The notes: generated by a model from the letters alone, not told the origin. DNA of 64,000 nt from Corynebacterium lactis RW2-5 (GCF_001274895.1 NZ_CP006841.1:682001-746000), one strand, 5' to 3'; positions 17,498 through 26,626 are shown, numbered from the stretch's first letter. Numbers and translations: made by a program.

Positions 17498-18389
17498 GGG
17501 ACCCGCATACCGGGCACTGCGGATGCGCAGTGAAACCTTGACGCGTTATTTCGAGGTTTTCCAGGTCAATACGCAGTTCGTGGCCGCGCAGGCTGCTCAG
17601 GTCGCGACGCCTTAGCTGTCCTAAGAGCAACGAAACCGCCGCCGTGGTCCACTCCGAGGATGCGACGGGCACGTAGGTGCGCAACTGCAGCGCCAGAAGA
17701 TCCCGTGCCGGGTCGCGGTCTCGGCGGTGGGCCTCGAGGCACATTCCGCATGGGGGTTTGGTCCCGGGGATTCCTTCTGCAGCCTGACCGGAACTCCTAC
17801 GAAGCACGGATACCCCATGCGGTGTTACCAGTGGTCCCAGAATAAGAGCGCCATCGCGGAAGTGCGTGTACAGATGCTCAATACCGCGGTGGTAGAGCAC
17901 CCTAGTCAGCGGCAGGCTCGGTACCTCCATGCCGGTGAGCACGACGAGACCGATCTCTTCAGCATTCGCCTGGGCTAGCCAACGCGTGGCATTTCTACTG
18001 GGTGCCATGGCTTTAGTCAGTGTGGCGCTGCCCGTTCTGCGCAGCCCCTCGTGCAGCCCGGTTCTCAGCCCATCGCGTCCGATGATGGTGTGGCGTCTTC
18101 TCCACGGGCCCTGTTGGGTTAACCCGGCCCTAACCAGGTCGTCGTGAAGCGCGGAGACGAAACTCTCCGGCAAAGACGCGGTGGACCTCGCCCGCTCGAG
18201 CTCCTCAGCCAGCGGCCGGCCCCGATGGGCCGCGAGTAACGCGGAAAACACGGGGCCGGGTGCGATGCCGTCGTCAAGCGGGAGAATCAGCGAGCGGGCG
18301 GACTCTACCCCAAACTGAATTCGAGACCCCGGTCTCATGAGAATCGGCACTTCCGGGCGCAACGCTGGGCCCTGTTCCGGAGCGGACAC
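17475..18389 (-). CDS. Orphan TOMM cyclodehydratase / leader-peptide-binding-like protein
   Basis: The 304-residue protein resembles the ocin-ThiF-like partner of azoline-forming YcaO enzymes. An N-terminal strand pattern, RPGSRIQFG (19-27), and a winged-helix-like segment (45-90) recall a RiPP recognition element. A degenerate dinucleotide loop IIGRDGLRTGL follows. The stretch RDGALILGPLV, then CGMC, EAHRRDRDP and a terminal CPVC, matches the zinc-binding C-terminal half of the family. No YcaO gene or precursor peptide is present nearby. From memory, similar orphan genes are common beside uvrD2 and metallopeptidase genes in Actinobacteria. It is divergent from the 18503 metallopeptidase gene. 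Family call is moderate; function unknown. Confidence 0.6.
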   Translation of the reverse strand: MSAPEQGPALRPEVPILMRPGSRIQFGVESARSLILPLDDGIAPGPVFSALLAAHRGRPLAEELERARSTASLPESFVSALHDDLVRAGLTQQGPWRRRHTIIGRDGLRTGLHEGLRRTGSATLTKAMAPSRNATRWLAQANAEEIGLVVLTGMEVPSLPLTRVLYHRGIEHLYTHFRDGALILGPLVTPHGVSVLRRSSGQAAEGIPGTKPPCGMCLEAHRRDRDPARDLLALQLRTYVPVASSEWTTAAVSLLLGQLRRRDLSSLRGHELRIDLENLEITRQGFTAHPQCPVCGSPTSRRMS

Positions 18390-18502
18390 GGAAACTCCCC
18401 CTCATTTCCCTACAATTTCCCCCATGGGCTCTATCAGTACACCGGGGGAGTGTCTCCCGCAATCGGTGCGGGGACACGTCTGCTACGTATACGCTGAAAA
18501 GC

Positions 18503-19033
18503 ATGGATAAGAAGCGACCCGATTATGGGCCCGACGTTGAGGTGCGGCGGTCAAGGCGTCGTCGTCGGACGGTGTCCGCTCGTGCTGAGGGCAATCGGAT
18601 TGTCGTGATGGTTCCTGCTGATATGCCGCCTAAGGCCGAGCAGCAGCAGGTGCTTGAAATCGTCGAGCGCGTGCGCAAGAAGGTCGGAAACGGCCTGGAC
18701 AATAAGGACCTGGAGCGCCGCGCCCGGACTCTGTCCCGAACCGTGTTGCAGAACAAGCCACGCTTCGAGTCAATCAAGTGGGTCAAAAATATGTCCCGCC
18801 GCTGGGCTTCGGTCACCGGGGGCGTGGAGAAGCCAGGCCGGATTCGCATCTCCCATAGGCTTGCCGACGTCCCGGATTACGTTCTCGATGATGTGATTGT
18901 GCACGAACTAGTCCACACCTTTGTCGAGGGCGGGCATACCGAGGAGTTTTGGTATTGGGCCTCGCAGGCTCCGCACCATGAGAGGGCGCGCGGCTACCTG
19001 GAGGCCTATCAGCGTTGGGGAACGCAGAGCTAG
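18503..19033 (+). CDS. YgjP/DUF45-like M48-type metallopeptidase
   Basis: The 176-residue cytoplasmic protein has the zinc motif HELVH (134-138) followed by a third His at 145 in GGHTEEFW, and the upstream WVKNMSRRWAS (93-103). That is the signature of the YgjP (DUF45, M48-related) family, which also includes SprT-like domains in hydrolase partners. An Arg-rich N-terminus (15-27) suggests nucleic-acid contact. Start ATG at 18503 follows TACGTATACG, a possible -10, and no strong ribosome site, so it may be leaderless. It faces the divergent TOMM-like gene across 113 bases and ends nine bases before the convergent DUF2342 gene. Confidence 0.88.
   Translation: MDKKRPDYGPDVEVRRSRRRRRTVSARAEGNRIVVMVPADMPPKAEQQQVLEIVERVRKKVGNGLDNKDLERRARTLSRTVLQNKPRFESIKWVKNMSRRWASVTGGVEKPGRIRISHRLADVPDYVLDDVIVHELVHTFVEGGHTEEFWYWASQAPHHERARGYLEAYQRWGTQS
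18859..18869 (-). repeat. Dispersed word CGTCGGCAAGC, copy 5
   Basis: Exact copy on the minus strand in the YgjP-like gene, encoding Leu-Ala-Asp on the plus strand. The base after the word is C, not the usual G. Confidence 0.9.
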
Positions 19034-19042
19034 GAGGCTCTA

Positions 19043-20572
19043 CTAGGCGTTGCCTGGCTCGTCGTCCGAGCCGTTGTCCTTCTCGCCGCTCTCGGCCTCG
19101 CGGCGGAGCTGCTCTTCCAGCTCGGCGATGGGGTCGAAGTCATCCGACTCGGTGCCACCGAGGACGGAGTCGATGAACGCTGCGGAGTCGTCGAGGTCTT
19201 CCGCGACAGGCAGGAAGTCGGGGTGATCCCAGACCTGATCGCGGCGTTCCATACCGACGGCCGTGGTCAGGCGACGCCACAGTTCGGTAGCCTCGCGGAC
19301 CTTCGGGGAGCCCAGGTCGATGCCGGTGGCCTTCTCCAGAGCCTGCTCGGCGCCCTCGGTGAGGCGACGGCGGCGCCAGGCTTCGTCCAGCTGTGCTGCG
19401 CCGGTGAGGCGCTCCCCGAGAGCATCGGTGACAACCATGTCCACCCAGCCTTCGACGAGCGCGAGGAGGGTCTGGAAACGGGAGCGGGCGTGCTCATTGC
19501 GGGAGTTGATCTTTGGCGATAGGTCCATGTTCTGGAACTGCTGCATCGCCTCTTGCATCTGCTGGGGATCCTGGAGTCCCTCCAGGTTCAATCCGCGTGC
19601 GGCTTCCTCGATAGAGGAGTAGTCAATCTGGATTCCGGCGGCGTATTCCTCGACGGAGGAAATCATGCGCTCTACGAGCCACGGCACCCGCGCGAACAGT
19701 CGCTGGTGTGCGGCCTCGCGCGCCACTGCGTAGATGTAGAGGTCTCGCTCGGGGACTTCCAGCTCTTCCGCCAGAGCGGTCAGATGAGTGGGCAGCGCAA
19801 CCGCAGCGCCGATAGTGTGCAGCGGTAGGCCCAGGTCCGAGCCCGTGAGCGTCGCCTTCGCCAGGCTGGCCAATGCGCCGCCGAGCTGCGTGCCGAAACT
19901 CATGGAGTTCATCTGGTTCATGATGCCCATCATCGGGCCCATCATTTCCCGAGCTTCCTCCGGGACGCCTTCCAGCGAAGCGTCGTTCATGCGTTTGGCC
20001 ACAGGATCGACCAGGCGCTTCCAGGTGTCCATCGTGTTTTCGAGCCACTGCAGGCTGTTCCAGGCCTCGATGCGGTTGGCGCCCGCGGGCAGCGTCGTCG
20101 CGTCATCGAGCCAGAGCTCCGCCAGGCGCAGGGAGTCGGTGAGCGCATCGCGGGCCGAGTCTTTGATATCTGTCGGCTGACCAATCCTGGTGCGGGCGAC
20201 GCGCTCTGCGACATCATGGTTGACCGGTCCGGAATTGGACTGCGCGAACTGCTGGCCCATGCCGGAAAACATCTGGCCAAACTGGTTCAGGATATCGCCG
20301 AGGTTCGGCTGTCCGCCGGAGTTACCAGGACCACCGGAGCCGGAGCCGCCCCGACCGTTGCCCGTAGCCGAGTCGTCGGAGCCGCCGGCGCCGTTGCCAC
20401 CGGGAGCGCCGAACGGGAAGCCGAAGATGCCGAAAGGATTCGACTGGTCACCAAAACCACCGAAGCCACCAAAGCCGCCGAAGCCACCCTGGTTGTTGTC
20501 CTTGCGGTCGTCGCGATCGTCGTCGCCGTCGTTGTTGCCGTTCGGACCGAAGCCAAATCCGTTTGAACTCAT
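19043..20572 (-). CDS. DUF2342 zinc-metallopeptidase-like protein with Gly-rich N-terminus
   Basis: The 509-residue protein belongs to the actinobacterial DUF2342 / putative zinc-dependent metallopeptidase group (related to a coenzyme F420 biosynthesis-associated family). The region AREAAHQRLF followed by a long helical C-terminal half fits the family's EAAH variant of HExxH. Residues 1-100 are low complexity: Asn/Asp-rich, then four GGF-type repeats, then Gly/Ser. I chose the ATG at 20572 because GGTGGGG lies just upstream and the longer frame to 20944 adds unrelated sequence. The C-terminal 40 residues are strongly acidic. It is divergent from the PDZ protease gene at 20714. Confidence 0.82.
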   Translation of the reverse strand: MSSNGFGFGPNGNNDGDDDRDDRKDNNQGGFGGFGGFGGFGDQSNPFGIFGFPFGAPGGNGAGGSDDSATGNGRGGSGSGGPGNSGGQPNLGDILNQFGQMFSGMGQQFAQSNSGPVNHDVAERVARTRIGQPTDIKDSARDALTDSLRLAELWLDDATTLPAGANRIEAWNSLQWLENTMDTWKRLVDPVAKRMNDASLEGVPEEAREMMGPMMGIMNQMNSMSFGTQLGGALASLAKATLTGSDLGLPLHTIGAAVALPTHLTALAEELEVPERDLYIYAVAREAAHQRLFARVPWLVERMISSVEEYAAGIQIDYSSIEEAARGLNLEGLQDPQQMQEAMQQFQNMDLSPKINSRNEHARSRFQTLLALVEGWVDMVVTDALGERLTGAAQLDEAWRRRRLTEGAEQALEKATGIDLGSPKVREATELWRRLTTAVGMERRDQVWDHPDFLPVAEDLDDSAAFIDSVLGGTESDDFDPIAELEEQLRREAESGEKDNGSDDEPGNA

Positions 20573-20713
20573 GTCCCCACCGTACCGGGTGAGGATAGGC
20601 ATTAGCACGCAAAGGCGCCATATCCGGGCCAATCTTCGCGACCAGCGAACACGGTCGACAATCCGAACGCAACTATCGATTTGAACTACGTCGGGAATGT
20701 AGGGTGGATACCC

Positions 20714-21748
20714 GTGAAACGTCGTACCCAAACCCTCCTCGTCGGCGCTGTACCGATTGTCGCCCTCGCAGGGGTCCTCTCCGCTCCGGCCCTGTCGGTC
20801 CCCTTCGCCGCACAGGGGCCGGGGCCGCTTTTCGATGTCCTGAGCGACGTAGAAGGCAAGAGCATCATCGAGGTCTCCGGACCGTCTGTGGACAGCAAAC
20901 CGTCGACAGGCGAGCTGGATATGACGACCGTGGCGGTGCACCATAACCTCTCCCTGCCACAGACGATTGCGATGTGGCTGGACTCCGACAACGAGATCGT
21001 ACCCATCGAGGCGGTGTTTCCTCCGGGGCAGAGCCAGGAGGAAGTCGAGGAGGAGAATAAGGCCGCATTCACGGAGTCGGAGGCCAATGCCACCTCGGCT
21101 GCACTAGCGCAACTCGGACTGCCGACCGAAGTGTCCGTGGCTTACACGGTCCCGGGCAGCAACGCGGAGGGAAAGCTGCACGAGGGCGACGTGATTATCT
21201 CGATCGATGGGATTAAGGCCACAAAGCCCGATGCGGTGAAGGACCACGTGCAGTCGCTGAACCCCGGTGACGCAGTCGAGCTGAAGGTGCGCGGTGAAGA
21301 CGCGGCCAAGGAGCGCACGGTTGCGATTGAGCTCGGGGAAAACCCGCATGCCAAAGGTGCGGCGCTGCTCGGGATTGGCATGTCGACCCAGTCGGCAGGG
21401 CAAACCAAGGTGGAGTATCAGTTAAGCGGTATCGGAGGGCCGTCGGCGGGATTGATGCTGACGCTCGGCGTAATCGACAAGTTGAGTCCCGGCGACTTGA
21501 CCGAAGGTCATCACATTGCGGGCACAGGCACCATCAATGCGGCGGGGATCGTCGGCGAAATCGGCGGTATTAAACACAAAATCTCGGCTGCCCGGGATTC
21601 CGGGGCCGAGCTGTTCTTTGTGCCAGCGGGCAACTGCGTCGAGGCTCTCACCGCGGACGCAGGGGATATGAAGTTGGTCAGGGTGAGGAATGTGGACGAT
21701 GCCCTAGCCGCGATTAAAAACCCCGGCGCGGCGCCGTCCTGCTCCTAA
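20714..21748 (+). CDS. Secreted PDZ-Lon (YlbL-like) serine protease
   Basis: The 344-residue exported protein has an N-terminal signal-anchor helix (about 7-28), a PDZ domain around 140-210 containing EGDVIISIDG, and a C-terminal Lon-type protease domain. The catalytic dyad is visible as Ser244 in IGGPSAGLM and Lys287 in GGIKHK. Members such as Rv3194c and B. subtilis YlbL share this layout and act at the outer face of the membrane. The start is a GTG preceded by AGGGTGGA. A TTG at 20681 is a weaker alternative. It ends 11 bases before the convergent symporter gene. Substrates are unknown. Confidence 0.9.
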   Translation: MKRRTQTLLVGAVPIVALAGVLSAPALSVPFAAQGPGPLFDVLSDVEGKSIIEVSGPSVDSKPSTGELDMTTVAVHHNLSLPQTIAMWLDSDNEIVPIEAVFPPGQSQEEVEEENKAAFTESEANATSAALAQLGLPTEVSVAYTVPGSNAEGKLHEGDVIISIDGIKATKPDAVKDHVQSLNPGDAVELKVRGEDAAKERTVAIELGENPHAKGAALLGIGMSTQSAGQTKVEYQLSGIGGPSAGLMLTLGVIDKLSPGDLTEGHHIAGTGTINAAGIVGEIGGIKHKISAARDSGAELFFVPAGNCVEALTADAGDMKLVRVRNVDDALAAIKNPGAAPSCS

Positions 21749-21759
21749 CCTGGGGACTC

Positions 21760-23190
21760 CTATTTCCCGTCGCTGAACGCGGAGAAGCTCTGGGTTGCCT
21801 GCCACTTGTCCACTTCCTCTGCGGTCGCGCGCAGCTGTGGGTCGAAGGACAAGTAGGCCTTGGTCTCGCGAGCAATCAGGCCAGACAGAACAATCAGTCC
21901 GATGAGGTTCGGCAGCGCCATCAGGCCGTTGAGTGCGGAGGCGACAGCCCAGACGGTCTCCAGCTGGGTGACTGCGCCGACGAAGACGATGCAGGTGAAC
22001 AGGCCTCGGTAAAACACTGTGCCGCGTCGGCCCACAAGCGACTCGAATGCGCGCTCGCCGTAGTAGGACCAGCCAAGCATCGTGGAGAAGGCGAAGAACA
22101 CGATGGACATTGTCACAATCGTGCCGCCCCAGTGGCCGGGCAGGCCGCGAGAGAAGGCCTCGGCGGTTAGAGATCCGGCATCCTCGCCGCCGAGCTCCCA
22201 TGCGCCGGTGGTGATGATGACCAGGCCGGTGAAGGAGACGACGATAATCGTGTCGATGAAGGTCTGAGTCATAGAAACCAGGCCCTGGCGCACCGGGTGC
22301 GAGGTCGACGCAGCGGCAGCGGCGATAGCGCCGGAGCCCAGGCCGGACTCGTTGGAGAACAGGCCTCGAGCGACACCCATCTGAATTGCGGCGATCAGGC
22401 CAGCGCCGGCGAAACCACCGACGGCGGCGGTGCCGGTGAACGCGTCGGTGAAGACCAGCGCGAGCGCGCCGGGCAGCGCGGAGATATTGGCAATAAGGAC
22501 CCAAACCGCGGCGCCGACGTACAGGATGATCATCAGCGGTACGAAGCCCGCGGTGATTCGGCCGATGGACTTGATGCCGCCCATCAGCGCTGCGCCGACC
22601 AGGATGAACATGATCATGCCGGTCAGAATCGGGTCGATGCCGAAGGACGCCTGCAGGTTGGTTGCCACGGCATTGCCCTGGGTCAGGTTACCGATACCGA
22701 ATGCCGCCAGTGCGGCGAATACTGCGAAGAGGATGGCCAGGGTTTTGCCGAAGCCGTTCGGAATCGCCTTCTTCAGGTAGTACTGCGGGCCACCGGACTG
22801 CTCGCCGGCAGCGTCCTTCTGGCGGAACTTAACGCCGAGGAAAGCCTCGGAGTACTTCGAAGCCATACCGAGAACGCCGGTGACCCACATCCAGAACAGC
22901 GAGCCCGGGCCGCCGAGACCGATGGCTGTTGCAACACCGACGATGTTGCCCACGCCGACCGTTGCGGCCAGGGCAGTCGACAGTGCCTGGTAGTTGGAGA
23001 TGTCGCCCTCTGCATCGTCGTCATTGTGATCTAGCAAGCCCAGGCGCAGTGCCGCGCTCAGCTTGATCAGATGGATGGCGCCGAGACGGACTGACAGAAT
23101 AATGCCCGTGCCAATCAGCGCGGGGATGAGGAGGTAGGGACTCCAAATGAAACTATCCGCCGCAGCGGCGAAATCGCTGAAACTTTCCAT
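21760..23190 (-). CDS. Alanine/glycine:cation symporter (AGCS family)
   Basis: The protein of about 476 residues has some ten to eleven hydrophobic helices and the AGCS hallmarks GPGSLFWMWVTG, GMASKYSEAFLGVKFR and NESGLGSGAIAAAAA. These identify a Na+- or H+-coupled alanine or glycine importer in the cytoplasmic membrane. I chose ATG 23190 rather than the upstream TTG at 23220 because the ten extra residues are polar and non-helical. The ribosome site is weak (AAAG). Upstream on the same strand are the two crcB genes, 68 bases away, with no obvious terminator between them. Cotranscription is therefore possible but functionally unexplained. Confidence 0.93.
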   Translation of the reverse strand: MESFSDFAAAADSFIWSPYLLIPALIGTGIILSVRLGAIHLIKLSAALRLGLLDHNDDDAEGDISNYQALSTALAATVGVGNIVGVATAIGLGGPGSLFWMWVTGVLGMASKYSEAFLGVKFRQKDAAGEQSGGPQYYLKKAIPNGFGKTLAILFAVFAALAAFGIGNLTQGNAVATNLQASFGIDPILTGMIMFILVGAALMGGIKSIGRITAGFVPLMIILYVGAAVWVLIANISALPGALALVFTDAFTGTAAVGGFAGAGLIAAIQMGVARGLFSNESGLGSGAIAAAAASTSHPVRQGLVSMTQTFIDTIIVVSFTGLVIITTGAWELGGEDAGSLTAEAFSRGLPGHWGGTIVTMSIVFFAFSTMLGWSYYGERAFESLVGRRGTVFYRGLFTCIVFVGAVTQLETVWAVASALNGLMALPNLIGLIVLSGLIARETKAYLSFDPQLRATAEEVDKWQATQSFSAFSDGK

Positions 23191-23258
23191 GTTGTGAAAC
23201 TTTACTGATAAGTTCCACAAAATCCGCCCCGGCGTTCAGGAAAAGCACAGGAAATAGG

Positions 23259-23666
23259 CTAAAAGCCGAAAAGTGGAGGTAAAATCACCCCCGTAAAAGC
23301 GCAAGCTACTCCGCCAATCAATGTGAGAAACAGGTATCCGAGCGCCCTCCAAAAGTGTTGGGACAGTCGTTCCCCGACCTCACCCGCAAGCGTTGACCAT
23401 GTCGACATCCCGCCCGCGAAGCCAACCATCACCGCAGCCCAGCTAGCCTCCCGCCACAGTCCCTCGGCCCCTCCGCTTGCCGACGCCGACTCCCGCAGCG
23501 TTGCGTACGCCATCCCGGCGATTAGGCAGGCAAACATGTTCGCGGTAAACGTTCCGGCAAGCTTGGTCCCGGTCTTCTTCTGTGCGGCGACAGCTAGGGC
23601 GTAGCGGACGATCCCTCCGAGTGCGGCGCCCGCTGCGACCGCGCAGATCAGCAAGGCAGTAGTCAT
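23259..23666 (-). CDS. crcB: Fluoride channel CrcB/FluC, subunit 1
   Basis: The 135-residue protein has four transmembrane helices and CrcB landmarks: GGIVRY near the start, GTFTANMFACLIAG in helix 2, and GFAGGMSTWSTLAGE in helix 3 (usual form GFxGGxTTFST). The family forms dual-topology dimers exporting fluoride. The start overlaps the stop of the second crcB by four bases (ATGA), so the pair is translationally coupled and likely forms a heterodimer. Relative to the strict motif, a Trp replaces the usual Phe in the helix-3 signature. It carries a copy of the dispersed 11-mer in a loop reading Ala-Ser-Ala-Ser-Gly. Confidence 0.92.
   Translation of the reverse strand: MTTALLICAVAAGAALGGIVRYALAVAAQKKTGTKLAGTFTANMFACLIAGMAYATLRESASASGGAEGLWREASWAAVMVGFAGGMSTWSTLAGEVGERLSQHFWRALGYLFLTLIGGVACAFTGVILPPLFGF
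23475..23485 (-). repeat. Dispersed word CGTCGGCAAGC, copy 6
   Basis: Exact minus-strand copy in a variable loop of the first crcB gene. It encodes Ala-Ser-Ala-Ser in that gene and is followed by G. Confidence 0.9.
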
Positions 23667-24181
23667 CGCACAGCTCCTAGGTCTTCGCGGCTTTCTCCTT
23701 GGTCCGGTGTCTCGATGTGGCGCATCGCCTTTGCCGCGGCTGACCCCGCCAAGTAGGCCAGTGGGCACCCGGCGAGATGCAAAAGCGCCACGACGGTGAG
23801 TGCAACGGGGGAGACCGAGGCGCCGTCGGCAAGCAGAAGGGCGAAGGCCGAAAACGTGGTGAATCCGCCGCAGATGCCGGTGCCCGCAAAGGAGAGACAT
23901 GCCGGTCGATTGGGCAGTGTGACAATCAAGATGCCGAAGATGAGGCAACCCAGCAGGTTAATTAGCGTGGTCGCAGAGAGGTCTGAGCGGACTGCCGAGG
24001 AGACGAGGAAACGCGCCACGGCTCCTAACGCAGCACCTGCGCCGACGGTCAGTGCAAGGGGCACCCCGGAAAACCGGGAAACCCGGTTCCGTCGCGATGA
24101 GGGAGATTCGAAAGGCTTGGGAGATGGAGGAGACGAGAGAGGCGGGCGAGACGGGGGAGATGTCTCAGGAGTCGGTTTCAC
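23663..24181 (-). CDS. crcB: Fluoride channel CrcB/FluC, subunit 2
   Basis: This 172-residue CrcB paralog shows GAVARFLV, TTLINLLGCLIFG and GGFTTFSAFALL, giving the four-helix fluoride channel fold from about residue 40 onward. The first 38 residues are unusually long and Pro/Ser-rich for this family, which may mean that the true start is internal, such as the GTG encoding Val41. The annotated GTG at 24181 has a TAGCAT hexamer a few bases upstream and could be leaderless. Gene order crcB-crcB next to a divergent pgm is as I recall it in other corynebacteria. No fluoride riboswitch is visible upstream. Confidence 0.85.
   Translation of the reverse strand: MKPTPETSPPSRPPLSSPPSPKPFESPSSRRNRVSRFSGVPLALTVGAGAALGAVARFLVSSAVRSDLSATTLINLLGCLIFGILIVTLPNRPACLSFAGTGICGGFTTFSAFALLLADGASVSPVALTVVALLHLAGCPLAYLAGSAAAKAMRHIETPDQGESREDLGAVR
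23824..23834 (+). repeat. Dispersed word CGTCGGCAAGC, copy 7
   Basis: Exact plus-strand copy in the second crcB gene, encoding Leu-Ala-Asp on the minus strand. It lies 350 bases from copy 6, the second closest spacing to copies 13 and 14. Confidence 0.9.
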
Positions 24182-24360
24182 CTGCCCAATGCTACTGCTT
24201 CAGAACTCAGGCAACGAGCGTCGCCCGGTATCGCGGCCATACCCCTATTGCAGGGCATCGCGGGAGGTGCGAGAGGTCTCATGCTGCAGGGAGGTATCAA
24301 AAAAGGGACACTTGAAAGTGAAGCGCATTTCGATATCCAACTAGCAGGAGGAAACGCACA

Positions 24361-26016
24361 ATGGCTCACGAGCGCGCCGGGCAGCTGGCCCAACCATCCG
24401 ACCTCATCGATATTGCGGAGTTGGTCACTGCGTACTACACGCGCCACCCGGACCCGGAGAACCCGGACCAGCAGGTAGTTTTCGGCACCTCTGGGCACCG
24501 CGGATCCTCGCTGGACAGCGCATTTAATGAGGACCATATTCACGCCACCACCCAGGCCATTGTCGACTACCGTAGTGGCCAGGGCATTGAGGGGCCACTG
24601 TATATCGGGCGCGATACTCACGGTCTGTCCGAGCCCGCGATGGTCTCCGCGCTGGAGGTTCTCACCGCCAACGGCATCACTGTCATGGTCGATGCGCAGG
24701 AGCGCTACACCCCGACTCCGGCAGTCAGCCACGCTATCCTGACGCACAACCGCGATATCGATGGCGGCCCCGCGGGCTCCAACCCCGCGCGTGCCGATGG
24801 CATTGTGATTACGCCCTCGCACAACCCGCCGCGCGACGGTGGCTTCAAGTACAATCCGCCGACCGGCGGCCCTGCGGATGCGGACGCGACGGATTGGATT
24901 GCCGCTCGGGCCAACGAATACCTCGCTAAGAGGCTGGATGGCGTGAAGCGTCAGGTAGTGGAAAAGGGCGGTGACCTCATCGTTAAACACGACTACCTGC
25001 AGGCATACGTTTCTGATCTGCCGAACGTGGTCGACCTCGACGCCATCCGGGACGCGGGTGTGCGCATTGGTGCGGATCCAATGGGTGGTGCTTCGGTTGA
25101 CTACTGGGGCGCCATCGCGGACATGCACAACCTGAACCTCACCGTGGTGAACCCGCTGGTCGACGCAACTTGGCGTTTCATGACTCTCGACACCGACGGC
25201 AAGATTCGCATGGATTGCTCCTCGCCGAACGCCATGGCCTCGCTCATCGGTAACCGCGATAAGTTCAACATCTCCACGGGCAACGATGCTGATTCAGACC
25301 GTCACGGCATTGTGACTCCGGATGCGGGTCTGATGAACCCGAACCACTACTTGGCCGTCGCGATTGATTACCTGTTCGCGCACCGTCCGGGTTGGTCGGA
25401 GGGTACCGCGGTCGGCAAGACTCTGGTGTCTTCCTCCATGATTGACCGCGTTGTTGCGAACCTGGGGCGCAAGTTGGTCGAGGTCCCGGTCGGATTCAAG
25501 TGGTTCGTCCCCGGCTTGATGGAAGGCACCATCGGCTTCGGCGGCGAGGAATCCGCGGGTGCTTCGTTCCTGCGCCACGACGGCACGGTCTGGTCGACCG
25601 ACAAGGATGGCATCATCCTCGACCTGCTGGCCAGCGAGATCACCGCAGTGACCAAGAAGACCCCGTCCGAGCTCTACGCAGATCTGGCCGACAAGTACGG
25701 TGCACCGGCTTACGCGCGCACCGATGCCGATGCCAACCGCGAGCAGAAGGCAATTCTGAAGAAACTCTCCCCGCAGCAGGTCAAGGCGGACACCCTCGCA
25801 GGGGAGAAAATCGTCGCGAAGCTTACGGAGGCTCCCGGAAACGGGGCCGCAATCGGCGGCCTGAAGGTTGTGACGGACAGCGCTTGGTTCGCGGCACGTC
25901 CGTCGGGTACTGAGGACAAGTACAAGATTTATGCGGAATCCTTCAAGGGCGCCGAGCACTTGGCGCAGGTTCAGGCCGAGGCGCAAGAGGTAGTCTCGGA
26001 GGTCCTGAAGGGATAA
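24361..26016 (+). CDS. pgm: Phosphoglucomutase (alpha-D-glucose phosphate-specific)
   Basis: The 551-residue enzyme interconverts glucose 1-phosphate and glucose 6-phosphate, feeding glycogen, trehalose and wall sugar precursors. Visible sites are the phosphoserine loop TPSHNPP with Ser153, the metal loop DADSDRHG (about 310), the sugar loop GGEESAG (about 395) and the phosphate-binding [10 protein letters not shown] (about 514). Length matches the Escherichia coli Pgm class. A canonical AGGAGGAAA site precedes the ATG. The 179-base upstream region is shared with the divergent crcB pair. The MauE/DoxX gene begins 11 bases downstream. Confidence 0.96.
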   Translation: MAHERAGQLAQPSDLIDIAELVTAYYTRHPDPENPDQQVVFGTSGHRGSSLDSAFNEDHIHATTQAIVDYRSGQGIEGPLYIGRDTHGLSEPAMVSALEVLTANGITVMVDAQERYTPTPAVSHAILTHNRDIDGGPAGSNPARADGIVITPSHNPPRDGGFKYNPPTGGPADADATDWIAARANEYLAKRLDGVKRQVVEKGGDLIVKHDYLQAYVSDLPNVVDLDAIRDAGVRIGADPMGGASVDYWGAIADMHNLNLTVVNPLVDATWRFMTLDTDGKIRMDCSSPNAMASLIGNRDKFNISTGNDADSDRHGIVTPDAGLMNPNHYLAVAIDYLFAHRPGWSEGTAVGKTLVSSSMIDRVVANLGRKLVEVPVGFKWFVPGLMEGTIGFGGEESAGASFLRHDGTVWSTDKDGIILDLLASEITAVTKKTPSELYADLADKYGAPAYARTDADANREQKAILKKLSPQQVKADTLAGEKIVAKLTEAPGNGAAIGGLKVVTDSAWFAARPSGTEDKYKIYAESFKGAEHLAQVQAEAQEVVSEVLKG

Positions 26017-26027
26017 CCTGTTTGTCT

Positions 26028-26468
26028 ATGAAAGACGTTTTGGGCGCGATTGCGCGCTTCGGGCTGGCGATTGTGTGGCTGGTCTCTGGCGGCATCAAAC
26101 TGATGGATCCGCTGGCATCCCGCCAGGCGGTTCAGGCTTTCGAGATTATCCCGCGGGATTATCTGCAGGCCGTCTCGGTAGGCTTGCCTGCCCTTGAGGT
26201 TATTCTCGGCCTGCTGCTGCTCTTCGGTATTTTCCTGCGGCCAACTGCCATTGTGTCGGGCGTGCTCATGGGGATATTCATCGCCGCGATTATCTCCGTG
26301 TGGGCCAGGGGACTGCAGATTGACTGCGGCTGTTTCGGCGGTGGCGGGTACAACCCGGAGGTCGGCCCGGCCACCTATCTCACGGAAATCGCCCGTGATG
26401 CGGGATTCCTGCTCTTGGCGGTCATCGTCTACTGGCGTCCGTTTAGGCGCCTGGCCATCGCGCCCTAG
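26028..26468 (+). CDS. MauE/DoxX family membrane protein with Cys pair
   Basis: The 146-residue protein has four transmembrane helices (about 9-27, 45-65, 70-92, 115-135) of the DoxX/MauE type. A loop between helices 3 and 4 reads DCGCFGGGG, a vicinal CxC typical of MauE-like redox proteins. It sits 158 bases upstream of a DsbA-like gene, so it may recycle that oxidoreductase in the way DsbB or VKOR does elsewhere. That role is inferred from context. I chose ATG 26028; TTG 26022 is also open. Close spacing to pgm suggests readthrough, with a strong terminator afterwards. Confidence 0.8.
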   Translation: MKDVLGAIARFGLAIVWLVSGGIKLMDPLASRQAVQAFEIIPRDYLQAVSVGLPALEVILGLLLLFGIFLRPTAIVSGVLMGIFIAAIISVWARGLQIDCGCFGGGGYNPEVGPATYLTEIARDAGFLLLAVIVYWRPFRRLAIAP

Positions 26469-26500
26469 ATGTTCTCGGCGGCGTGTTCCGTCGCTCCCTC

Positions 26501-26552
26501 ATGGGGGTTAGTAGGGTGGACTTTCTCCACCGCTGCTACCCCCATATTTTGT
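26501..26552 (+). terminator. Strong intrinsic terminator after the MauE/DoxX gene
   Basis: Long stem with arms containing GGGGG, TAGTAG and GGTGGA paired to TCCACC, CTGCTA and CCCCC around a CTTTC loop, followed by ATATTTTGTT. It separates the pgm-MauE unit from the DsbA-like gene. Confidence 0.85.
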
Positions 26553-26626
26553 TGATCTAGTCACAATCAGTGATTTCTTAGCATTCCTTGTAGGTCGTGA
26601 AAGTATTTCTCACTATCGTTATCCGT

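Noticed and set aside
24182..24360. Possible fluoride riboswitch before the crcB pair
   Set aside because: I could not find the conserved pseudoknot-forming aptamer sequence on the minus strand.
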